Source of the DNA: Diplolepis rosae
Taxonomy: Eukaryota > Arthropoda > Insecta > Hymenoptera > Diplolepididae
DNA: 64,000 nt
Assembly: GCA_030998225.1 (NCBI GenBank)
Contig: JAPYXD010000686.1
Coordinates: 744,001 to 808,000 of the forward strand
Direction of reading: 5' to 3'
Below, in pieces: positions 55,424-63,819 of the stretch (within the stretch, counting starts at the first letter, position 1; every line of letters starts with the position of its first letter). The position numbers were made by a program, and so were the translations under genes. Below the pieces are notes generated by a model. That model was not told where the DNA came from. It saw only the letters and a list, made by a program, of their open reading frames with translations, and did no database searches.

Positions 55424-57952
55424 GAGGTAAGACCTTCAAAACGAAGAAACTTGAATCCAGAAATCGTACCAGACGACGTAGATCGTTTTAGCGAAATTTC
55501 GGAAGCCCAAATATTAAATATCGACTCAAAAATCCCAGAATATTTCCAGGAATTTCTTAGTGAAGAATTATTTAGTGAGATTGGTAAGAATATTTTAAAA
55601 TACACAAATTTATTCAAAAATATGGCTTCAAGACTTATTTTTATGACAATATTTTTATTAAGTCCAGTGTTTTTCAAAAAATACGAAAATTTATCATGGA
55701 AAACTATTACTACGAGAGCTCAAAAGAGAATAGAGCAAGAAAAAGCAAAAAATTTGAATCGAAACGAAACTCAAGAAAAATTAGACGAAAATTTTTCTTC
55801 TAAACCTCTTATGAAAAAACCACGAGGTAGGCCAAGAAAAAATCTACTTACAAATTTGAAAAATATTCCCTCTCAAACAAAAAGAAAGAGAGGTAGGCCA
55901 AGAAAACAAATGTTTGAAAACGAATTACCAGAAATAAATGTGCAAAAGGGAAGCCGAACAAAAGTAGAATCAGATTCCGACTCTGATCCTGATTATTTAG
56001 ATTATTTGAAACAAACTCAAGCCAAAAATAAAAAGAAGAAGAATGCCAAGAAGCCAAAAAATATTAATGAATTTGAAAGTGAAGAAAGTGAGAATTATTT
56101 TTCAACCTCAGAAGATGAAATCAACGACATTGAAACCTCACACGAAGGAAATGACGGAGAAAATTATGAAGAAAATTGGGAAGAGAATTTTGCAGATGAT
56201 CTTGAAGACGATTTTGAAAAGAATTTCGAACAGAATTTTGAAGAAAATTTTGAAGACAATCTTGAGGAAAATTTTGATGAGAAGTTTGAAGAAAACCAAG
56301 AAGAAAAATTGGAAGAAGAATTTGAAGAGCCTTATTTTGAAGAAAATTTGAGATTAAACCGAAGATCTCAAATAAATTGTGAAAAAATCGATAAAGATCA
56401 TGATAATTATAATCGTCCACCCCCAGAACCTCCTCCTATAAACTCTCAAACAGAAAAAATTATAACAAAGAAAAATTTAGTTGAATGTCGCGATCAATTA
56501 ACTATGCGAAAAGATAATTATGCATATTTTGTTACAACAAATGGAACTCCTCGCGACAACGGATCAAAAATTTTAGAAAAACGTGAAACTTTACCAAAAT
56601 TTAAAAATTTACAAAAGGGGATAGCAAAAGAGATTAAAAAAGGAAACTACTACCATTTTGCACTTCCAATTGAAGAAGAAACTAAAGATAATTTATCTGA
56701 AACTTTAAATAATATAAAATTATCAATTCATTCATTACATGAATTATCTCAAAAATTTAAATTACGATCTATTAGTATATCAAAAACTTCCAGAATTAAT
56801 CATATACCTTGGGAAGAAGTGAAATCAATTTTCGATTCAATTTTTTCAAATTCAACTACAAAAATTATAGTTTGCAATGGAATAACGCAATATCCAACAA
56901 AGGAACAACGAACTCATTTAATTGAAGAAGCTCACTCCTCAGCATTAGGAGGCCATAAAGGCGTTACAAAAACTTATAGCCGAATTCGCCAAAAATTTTT
57001 TTGGGAAAATATGAAAGTAGACATTCAAAAATATATTCAAGGCTGTTTACAATGTCAACTGAAAAAATTAATCAGAGTCAAAACAAAAAACCCTATGGTA
57101 ATCACTGACACACCCACTACTGCTTTTGAAAAAATATCAATGGACATTGTTGGTCCACTACCTGAAACAAAATCTGGTAACTTATATATTCTAACGATAC
57201 AAGACAATTTTACCAAATATTCTTTAGCAATACCTCTTCCTAATCACCAAGCTAGTACGATAGCAGATGCTTTCGTGAAAAAATTTATTTGCATATTTGG
57301 ATCACCGAAAGGAGTACTTACTGACCAAGGCAGAGATTTTTTAAGTAATTTATTAAAAAGATTGGCAAAACGTTTTAGAATTAAACAATTTCGTACCACA
57401 GCATTTCACCCTCAATCAAACGGGTCATTAGAACGTTCACATCATGTTTTAGGAGAATATCTCAAACAATTTGTTGCAAAAAATTCAGAATGGGATGATT
57501 GGCTTGAACTAGCAATGTTCTCATATAATACTAGTGTACATGAAGGCACAAAATGCACACCCTATGAATTGGTTTTTGGTAAACTAGCTCGTGAACCTTC
57601 CAGTGAACCTTTATCACAACAAGAAAAATTACAAACATATGACGATTATTTAATTAATTTCGTAACACAACTACATGAAATGCGAACACAAGCAAGAGAA
57701 AATCTTATTTCAGCAAAAGAAAAATCGAAATTATATTATGACAAAAAAATAAGTCCTTTAGAAGTAAAAATTGGAGATTACGTGTTTTTATTGAAAGGAG
57801 GAAAAATTAAAAAACTTGACAGCCATTATACAGGGCCTTATGAAATATTGGAAGTGTTAGGAAAAGGGAATGTCAAAATAAGCTATAAAGGCAAACCTAC
57901 TGTTGTCCACATTAATAGACTAAAACGCTCACATGTGCAAGTACAAAAGTAA
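55424..57952 (+). CDS. pol: Integrase polyprotein with AT-hooks and acidic tract
   Basis: The open frame (no ATG at its start; fused to RT in other elements) has two AT-hooks at ~55,815-55,910 (PRGRPRK, KRGRPRK), a region of SDSDSDPD, then some 90 residues dominated by Glu, Asp, Asn and Phe (56,080-56,345), then a Pro-rich linker (PPPEPPPINS). From about 56,926 comes the HHCC zinc-binding domain (HSSALGGHKG, CLQCQ), the catalytic core with Asp in MDIVGPL, Asp in LTDQGRDF and Glu in GSLERSHHV, and a carboxy part ending IHINRLKR-like. It joins viral DNA into the host genome. The AT-hook plus acidic insert is unusual for the family. Confidence 0.85.
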   Translation, partial: EVRPSKRRNLNPEIVPDDVDRFSEISEAQILNIDSKIPEYFQEFLSEELFSEIGKNILKYTNLFKNMASRLIFMTIFLLSPVFFKKYENLSWKTITTRAQKRIEQEKAKNLNRNETQEKLDENFSSKPLMKKPRGRPRKNLLTNLKNIPSQTKRKRGRPRKQMFENELPEINVQKGSRTKVESDSDSDPDYLDYLKQTQAKNKKKKNAKKPKNINEFESEESENYFSTSEDEINDIETSHEGNDGENYEENWEENFADDLEDDFEKNFEQNFEENFEDNLEENFDEKFEENQEEKLEEEFEEPYFEENLRLNRRSQINCEKIDKDHDNYNRPPPEPPPINSQTEKIITKKNLVECRDQLTMRKDNYAYFVTTNGTPRDNGSKILEKRETLPKFKNLQKGIAKEIKKGNYYHFALPIEEETKDNLSETLNNIKLSIHSLHELSQKFKLRSISISKTSRINHIPWEEVKSIFDSIFSNSTTKIIVCNGITQYPTKEQRTHLIEEAHSSALGGHKGVTKTYSRIRQKFFWENMKVDIQKYIQGCLQCQLKKLIRVKTKNPMVITDTPTTAFEKISMDIVGPLPETKSGNLYILTIQDNFTKYSLAIPLPNHQASTIADAFVKKFICIFGSPKGVLTDQGRDFLSNLLKRLAKRFRIKQFRTTAFHPQSNGSLERSHHVLGEYLKQFVAKNSEWDDWLELAMFSYNTSVHEGTKCTPYELVFGKLAREPSSEPLSQQEKLQTYDDYLINFVTQLHEMRTQARENLISAKEKSKLYYDKKISPLEVKIGDYVFLLKGGKIKKLDSHYTGPYEILEVLGKGNVKISYKGKPTVVHINRLKRSHVQVQK

Positions 57953-58184
57953 ATAAATAAAAATAGAAACAAAATATCTGTACCTTAATTATAAAAAAAA
58001 AATATATATATATATTTATATATATATACATATACAACTTAAATAAGATATAGAAATTTTATTTTGTCGATAAATAGTAAAAGTATAAAAAATAAAATTT
58101 TTTTTTTTTTGGTTATGAAAATATATGTTTTATATATAAAATAAAAAATATATATAAAACAAAATAAAAATGAATTTTCAGACA

Positions 58185-58200
58185 TAACACATTATTCCAG
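58185..58200 (+). promoter_or_regulatory. 3' splice acceptor for the CARD-like gene
   Basis: AACACATTATTCCAG ends 5 nt before the ATG at 58,206. The minus copy keeps the same bases although its ATG is lost. Confidence 0.55.
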
Positions 58201-58205
58201 ATATA

Positions 58206-58487
58206 ATGGAACAAATTCATCGCAAACGCATAGATGATCTCATTGAAATAGTTCCCTGTTTTATCGACATGGTAGCTCTCTGGCCATACTTAATTCAAAC
58301 TGGAATTTTTAAGAAAGACGACTGCAATATCCCCACATGGAACAGAAATCTAAACAATCCAGAAATAATAAAAGACATTTTTTCAACAATCAAAACAAGA
58401 GGACCGGACGCATACAAAAATTTAATTCTCAGTTTACGGCTATCAAATCACATTGTCATAGCCGACATGTTGGATATAATGAACTAG
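58206..58487 (+). CDS. CARD-like 93-aa protein
   Basis: The whole protein is about the size of one caspase recruitment domain (~90 residues) and follows its pattern: helix 1 HRKRIDDLIEIV, helix 2 FIDMVALWPYLIQTGIF (the 'L..L...ILT' region), a polar turn, then IKDIFSTIKTRGPDAYKNL with the typical RG-x-A(F/Y) of helix 4/5, and helix 6 SNHIVIADML. No catalytic caspase domain. CARD-only proteins act as decoys for Apaf-1/Dronc-type adaptors or immune adaptors, so a viral anti-apoptotic role is a reasonable inference. The carboxy end overlaps the unused upstream part of the env1 frame. A remnant in the minus copy supports it as an element gene. Confidence 0.6.
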   Translation: MEQIHRKRIDDLIEIVPCFIDMVALWPYLIQTGIFKKDDCNIPTWNRNLNNPEIIKDIFSTIKTRGPDAYKNLILSLRLSNHIVIADMLDIMN

Positions 58488-58590
58488 GAACGCAAAATAC
58501 AAAAAGTAAATCAATAACTTCAAAAATATACATATTTAATGATAAAACATTTTCCTATTCTTATATTACAAAGCAAGCTGCTAATTGGAA

Positions 58591-58604
58591 CCTCCTTTTT
58601 CCAG
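58591..58604 (+). promoter_or_regulatory. 3' splice acceptor for env1
   Basis: CCTCCTTTTTCCAG is an excellent acceptor, 2 nt before the env1 ATG at 58,607. It decides the env1 start, because the frame is open upstream to 58,337 without a plausible signal peptide. Conserved in the minus copy. Confidence 0.7.
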
Positions 58605-58606
58605 AG

Positions 58607-60637
58607 ATGGGATTACGAGGCTTCCTTTTGGCACTGCTCACTTGCAACTTCAACTATATAACAACAGTCTACGCCATCATAGGATTCGATTGCGGTTCAA
58701 ATCAATCAAATATTACGACATTATCTTTACTAGAGGTAGGAGAATGTGATCTACCTCGATCTCAAGTACATGTTGAAAGAACTTATATACAACTTTTACA
58801 ATTAACTGGATTTTCAAATACAAAAGTAATACAATGCAAAATAGAAATTCGACGCGCCATCTCTCATTGTGGTGTGCATTCTCACAGTTCCATAGTAGCA
58901 AATGGCCACAGTGAATATATACATGATGTTACACGAGATCAATGTAATCAAATGCACACAATAGGAACATTTTTAGTAACCCCTTCTCTTCAGATATCAA
59001 AGTTAAAAGTAAATGAAACTTCATTTCATAGCGTTACTTTAGCAGGTTCTGTAACACCTAATGGAGACTGTACTGGTACACAATTTTCTGACCCATACGG
59101 AACATGGAATAATGTCGTAGTCCAAGCAATATTCAAAATAACTTTACAAGAACATTACGCGACTATTCATTTAAATTCAAATAAAATTCAATTAGGATCT
59201 GGAATAATATGCACACTTTCAGACACATTCTGTACTGACGTAGAATATGGACAAACATTCTGGGATACATTACCTAATGACGTATGTAATTTTAACAAAT
59301 ATGAAATTATTTATGAAGGACCAGCAAATAAGACCTATGACAACACGACAGACAATTCTGAAACCTTTTATTCTTTAACGACTGAGGATATAACTTTCGT
59401 ACTAGCTGAAAAAACAAGAAAACCAGTTTGCAGTTACGTTTTAATACAAACCGAACATCCAAAATTATTAATTTTTGAAACCAGACCTGGGAATTCATTT
59501 TTAGAAAATAAACATTTAGAAGTTCAAAATATGGACATTTTCACATACGTCAATTCTAAATTTATATATGTAGAACGACACCTACGCACTGAAGTAAATA
59601 GACTTTATCACGATGTTCTTACTCAACGATGCATACTTGAACAGCAAGTTTTTAGAAATACATTAACCTTAGCAACCCAATCACCAGACGAATTTGCATA
59701 TCATTTAATGAAAGGCCCAGGATATATGTCAGTAATTGCAGGAGAAGTAGTACATATCGTAAAATGTATACCGGTTGAAGTAAAATATCGCAAAACTGAA
59801 GAATGTTATCTACAACTACCAATATTTAGAGGAAATCAATCCTTTTTCCTTTCTCCACGAACTCATATATTAACAAAATCAGGTATCCAAACAAATTGCA
59901 ATTCTTTCCTTCCACCAATGTACCTTTTTGGAGAAACCTGGTACAAATTACTTCCAAATCCTGTCGAATCCATAGCACCAACTATAGTTAAACCTCTCAC
60001 AAAAGCAACCTGGAAATACACAAATCCTTCATCCTTAGCAACAAGTGGCATTTATTCTCAATCTGATCTTGATAAACTGCGAGATCATATTATGTTTCCA
60101 GCAGAAAAACCAATGATTCTAAATTCTTTAGCTAGAGAAATAACAGGACATCCAACTATTAATCAAGGAATATCATTAACGAATTTATTTAATGAAGATG
60201 TAATTGATAAAATTGCTGAATCCGCATGGGGTAGATTTTGGACAATTTTTACAAGTTTTGGAACTACTAGTGCAGGCCTAATTGGATTAATAATAATAAT
60301 TAGAGGGATTAAATTGATAGCTGATACCATTATTCATGGATATGCGCTACACAGATTATTTGGATGGTCTCTCCATCTACTAGGCGCCTTCTGGGATTCG
60401 GTCACTAACCTCTTATTACACTTAGGTACCCATCGACCTTCTGGACCTCCTGCTGAGAGTCATCAAGAACTGCTAACAGCTTCAGCACCACAAAGCTCGA
60501 AAGAGGCACCTAAAAGTCCATCGTATTACGCAAACACTACTTCAGGTAAAGATCACAATAATACAAACACAACTCTTTATCCTCACTCTGAATTAAAAGA
60601 AGAACTTAGTAGAACCCACTACTCTATCCAAATCTAA
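58607..60637 (+). CDS. env1: Envelope glycoprotein 1, chuvirus G-like
   Basis: 676 codons from the ATG after the acceptor. Residues 1-23 are a signal peptide (MGLRGFLLALLTCNFNY, then TTVYA). The ectodomain has many cysteines and N-glycosylation sites, including DCGSNQSNITTLSLLEVGEC near the amino end, CKIEIRRAISHCG and TRDQCNQMHT, a pattern I associate with chuvirus (Jingchuvirales) class III glycoproteins and their retroelement-captured relatives. A membrane anchor near residues 553-577 (SAGLIGLIIIIRG) is followed by a ~100-aa tail rich in Ser and Pro. It probably mediates attachment and fusion. The ORF is fully open in this copy. Confidence 0.75.
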   Translation: MGLRGFLLALLTCNFNYITTVYAIIGFDCGSNQSNITTLSLLEVGECDLPRSQVHVERTYIQLLQLTGFSNTKVIQCKIEIRRAISHCGVHSHSSIVANGHSEYIHDVTRDQCNQMHTIGTFLVTPSLQISKLKVNETSFHSVTLAGSVTPNGDCTGTQFSDPYGTWNNVVVQAIFKITLQEHYATIHLNSNKIQLGSGIICTLSDTFCTDVEYGQTFWDTLPNDVCNFNKYEIIYEGPANKTYDNTTDNSETFYSLTTEDITFVLAEKTRKPVCSYVLIQTEHPKLLIFETRPGNSFLENKHLEVQNMDIFTYVNSKFIYVERHLRTEVNRLYHDVLTQRCILEQQVFRNTLTLATQSPDEFAYHLMKGPGYMSVIAGEVVHIVKCIPVEVKYRKTEECYLQLPIFRGNQSFFLSPRTHILTKSGIQTNCNSFLPPMYLFGETWYKLLPNPVESIAPTIVKPLTKATWKYTNPSSLATSGIYSQSDLDKLRDHIMFPAEKPMILNSLAREITGHPTINQGISLTNLFNEDVIDKIAESAWGRFWTIFTSFGTTSAGLIGLIIIIRGIKLIADTIIHGYALHRLFGWSLHLLGAFWDSVTNLLLHLGTHRPSGPPAESHQELLTASAPQSSKEAPKSPSYYANTTSGKDHNNTNTTLYPHSELKEELSRTHYSIQI

Positions 60638-60646
60638 CATCTTCAG
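60629..60646 (+). promoter_or_regulatory. 3' splice acceptor for gene A
   Basis: ATCCAAATCTAACATCTTCAG ends 1 nt before the ATG at 60,648 and overlaps the env1 stop region. Weaker pyrimidine tract than the env acceptors. Confidence 0.45.
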
Positions 60647-60647
60647 A

Positions 60648-61385
60648 ATGTCGCATGTTCCTTTTACAACCTTACTAAACAAAATTATTCAACAAAGAGG
60701 AGATCCACCCCTAATTTATGAGATACTCATTGAACAAACCAATAATAATGAATGTCTATTTCACGTTAATTTACAATATAAAAATTTTATAATAATGAAT
60801 AGTGGCAAAGATAAAGAAAATGTAAAGCAAAAGGTAGCGCAAAATTTATATAATGCCTTAATTAATGAATCAAAGGAAACAAATCAAAACGTCCAACCAA
60901 ACTCTATTAGTAAAAATTGCAAAAAATTAAACGAAATTTGCACTGAAAATAAATTTGAGTATCCAAAATATACAGTATTACGAATAAAAACCTCATCAAA
61001 AGACTCAACATACATAGCAATTTGTTTCATTAATAACATTAAACAAATAGGAATAGCAAACTCAATAAAAACAGCTAAGGATTTTGCTGCCATAAAAGTT
61101 ATTAATTCTCTTTCGCATAAAGACGAGAAATGTGAACTACGTTTGATAAACTCACTAGAACATTTGCATGTAACAATTCAAGAATCATCTATAAACGATC
61201 CAAAACCTTCAACGAGTAGACAAATAACAAAACCTATTACTTCAAATAACAATCGTGATAAAAATACAAATTCATATAAAATGAAAACAAATAATAATCA
61301 TACTGCATCATCTTTCTCTACGAAAAGCTTTAAAAAATGTTTTAAATGCGGATATAGACCTCCCAACCAGTACAATAAATTCTAA
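60648..61385 (+). CDS. Gene A: tandem dsRNA-binding-like domains
   Basis: 245 codons. Residues 5-72 (TLLNKIIQQRGDPPLIYEI, CLFHVNLQ, then VKQKVAQNLYNALI) and 90-156 (KKLNEICTENKFEYPKYTV, STYIAICFINN, then KTAKDFAAIKVINSL) each show the alpha-beta-beta-beta-alpha pattern of a dsRBD. The lysine pair that contacts RNA is partly lost, so one or both may serve protein dimerisation, as in tandem dsRBD partners of Dicer. The tail is polar and ends in CFKC. It follows env1 by 10 nt. Proposed role: RNAi suppression, alone or with genes B and Z. Function is inference. Confidence 0.7.
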   Translation: MSHVPFTTLLNKIIQQRGDPPLIYEILIEQTNNNECLFHVNLQYKNFIIMNSGKDKENVKQKVAQNLYNALINESKETNQNVQPNSISKNCKKLNEICTENKFEYPKYTVLRIKTSSKDSTYIAICFINNIKQIGIANSIKTAKDFAAIKVINSLSHKDEKCELRLINSLEHLHVTIQESSINDPKPSTSRQITKPITSNNNRDKNTNSYKMKTNNNHTASSFSTKSFKKCFKCGYRPPNQYNKF

Positions 61386-61395
61386 TATAAACATT

Positions 61396-61409
61396 CCATA
61401 CCGATTCAG
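61396..61409 (+). promoter_or_regulatory. 3' splice acceptor for gene B
   Basis: CATACCGATTCAG, 13 nt before the ATG at 61,423; conserved in the minus copy (CATACTGATTCAG). Confidence 0.45.
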
Positions 61410-61422
61410 GAAATCAACTGCA

Positions 61423-61988
61423 ATGGAGCATTACTACGACGAGCCTACACACGTACCAAGTTACCCAAAAAAGAAATACAGAACAGACTCCATGGGATTT
61501 TTAAATCATGTAGAAATTTTAAGAAACTTCACGATAAAATATGGACTGCCGTTACCGCAATATACAGTCTATCCTGATCCGAATTCGAAAACAAACTCAT
61601 TTTTTCTCGCACAAATTAATATAAATGAACATTTCGTTATACAAGCCGGCCCTACTAGTGAATTAGCAGAAAATAGAGCAGCTTTAAAAATTATTATTAC
61701 TACTAATAAGATCATATGATCTCTGCGACGAAAAATTTTATAATAATGATGATAAAAAAAGGCAAAAAACCAAAAATCAAAGTATTCAAACCGATCCAAG
61801 ACCAAAATTAATACCTTGGGAAAATTCCTGTAGATTTTGTAACACTCAAATGCATGCTACAAAAGAGTGCCGTAGACGAAATATTTTTAAGGTAGACAAA
61901 TCAACCCAATTCCCCCCTCCAGTTCCACCAAGAAACTCCTCAACATTTAGTAGACTTTTTTCCCCTTTTTCTCCAAAAAACTTCTAGA
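61423..61988 (+). CDS. Gene B: dsRBD-like domain with CCHC knuckle (frameshifted)
   Basis: The frame from 61,423 gives MEHYYDEPTH and a dsRBD-like domain at residues 27-92 (HVEILRNFTIKYGLPLPQY, FFLAQIN, then LAENRAALKI), stopping at 61,719. A small indel near 61,695 is implied, since another frame continues through a CCHC knuckle (CRFCNTQMHATKEC at ~61,830) and a Pro/Ser-rich end to about 61,988. The minus copy has both parts too, so the original gene joined them. The KKxAK lysines are absent, which makes direct dsRNA binding less certain than in gene Z. Confidence 0.6.
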
Positions 61989-62034
61989 CCTAAATCCAAC
62001 CATATGTAAACATCCTATTTTATCCAATATTAAT

Positions 62035-62052
62035 CCTACTTTTCTTTTTCAG
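62035..62052 (+). promoter_or_regulatory. 3' splice acceptor for env2
   Basis: CCTACTTTTCTTTTTCAG is a near-ideal acceptor 16 nt before the env2 ATG at 62,069. Errantivirus env is normally made from a spliced RNA. Conserved in the minus copy. Confidence 0.7.
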
Positions 62053-62068
62053 CCTTCCGAGAAGCCTA

Positions 62069-63819
62069 ATGAATTTCCTTAATCAACTAGCATCCAGGGT
62101 GTATTTAATTTTAATTCCACTCCTTTTCTCCAAAGCAGAAAAATACTTCATAGACTCACAATTTTCTCATTCTTCAGGGATTTATTTTGAACCAATTTCA
62201 AAAGTTCGTCTTTTTTCTGAAAAATATCATTTTATATCTTATATCGATATCTTTCAGCCAGACGTACTTAAATACAAAATAATAGATTTCTCACATAAAT
62301 TATATGAATATTGCATACTCTCAAATATTGCCAATAATTGTAATTTATACGATCATCAGACACAACTTGATTTTATAGAACAACGCATCAACTATTTTCT
62401 TGAAGAAATATCATTTATATCTAGACAAGCTCGTAATATCACGAATATTTCTAACACTAATGATCCATTCTTGCAACAGATACAAAAAGTACTTTTAGAA
62501 TTAAGAATGAGAAATGAAACCTCCCTTTACTGGCCCAAAGAAAATTTATTTCTACTTCCTAATCCATTTTTCCAAAAAGTTACAAATCTTTCTTCAAAAC
62601 TTGACAACATTATGACCTACAAAAAATGGCATAATTCTCAAAAAGATCCAAATATTCACCTATATCGAATATTAGCAGCAAATTGGCTTAAAGACCTGCA
62701 TGAAATTTCTCAATCTTTTCTTTTACTCCTTGACCAACTTACAGAAGCTATTACCCATGCCGCAACTAATTTATGGCACCCTATGCTACTTCCTGATACC
62801 TTCTTAGACTTCAAATCCAACAAAGAAGACCCACACCTTTCAACATCCCTTTTTTCTATGGTCCTTCCATTTTCTAAAATACAATACTTCTTATTCGATA
62901 AGTACTTGATTTTTATTATGACTATACCAATCCCATCTGCTGAAGAATTTCAATTATTTAAACCACATCCAATTCCAATACATCTCGATTTTAATACTGA
63001 CGTAATTTCCTCTATTTACATAAAACCTCAAAATTCTTATCTCGCTATTTCTTCAAATAACCAATCATACTTTATAACAAATGAAAATTTCCTCAATGCA
63101 TGTTATCAAAATGGATTCCAAACATTTTGTCACCCACCAAGATCTATATCTAACATCGATAACAATCCTATTTTGTGAAACATCAATGTTTCTAAATTCT
63201 CAACCATACAAGTGTAAAATATTCATCAGTTTTAGTGAATATCCCTTTCTAACACCATTGCAATTTCATCATGGATGGCTATACTCAACAATTTTCCCCC
63301 GACAAATTTTCTTATCATGTCGAAAAAAACTCTAAGACCATAATCACACTCCAAGGAATAGGAATTTTGCAAACAAAATCAGGTTGCAATCTAGATTCAT
63401 CAACTCCATATTACCATCTTCAAAACCATTTGAATATAATGGATAATTCAATTCCAGTCAGCAAATCAACTACTTCCCTTGCTATAATTTCACCATTTTT
63501 ATATAATATTTCCATTCAAGAGCCTCACTTACTAAAAAAGGTATTACTTCTTCTTCAGCAAAAGGAAGACATGCCATTATCAATCTTCGAAAACCATGTC
63601 TTTATCCTTACAAAATATGCAAACATTCAAAAATTCATTCCATCGATTTTTATTTCTAGTGCACATAAATTAACATTAGCACTAATCTTTATCACTTTAC
63701 TTATGATTACAATTTTAGGATTATTACTATTGAAAATTCAAAAAATATCTAAAAAAATAAACAAAACGCCAACACGTATAGAACTTATACAAAAAACTCC
63801 TTTAAGCTCAGTTACATAA
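62069..63819 (+). pseudogene. env2: Envelope glycoprotein 2, F-like Env, frameshifted
   Basis: Three frames in succession (62,069-63,178, 63,179-63,335, 63,271-63,819) give a ~580-residue protein. A hydrophobic leader precedes SGIYFEPISKVRL near residue 31, which matches the amino motif of the baculovirus F/errantivirus Env family (Pfam Baculo_F type). A minimal RxxR site (SRQAR) follows near residue 120, then AITHAATNLWHPMLLP and MTIPIPSAEEFQ of the family core. A Cys-bearing region follows, and an anchor LTLALIFITLLMITILGLLLL at 63,670-63,735 with a short basic tail. One extra T near 63,176 and one base near 63,332 break it. The minus copy breaks elsewhere, so the ancestor was open. It is unrelated in sequence to env1. 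Confidence 0.7.

Noticed and set aside
58337..58606. Upstream 90-residue extension of env1
   Set aside because: The extension has no signal-peptide character and overlaps the CARD-like gene in another frame. The acceptor at 58,591-58,604 points to the ATG at 58,607.
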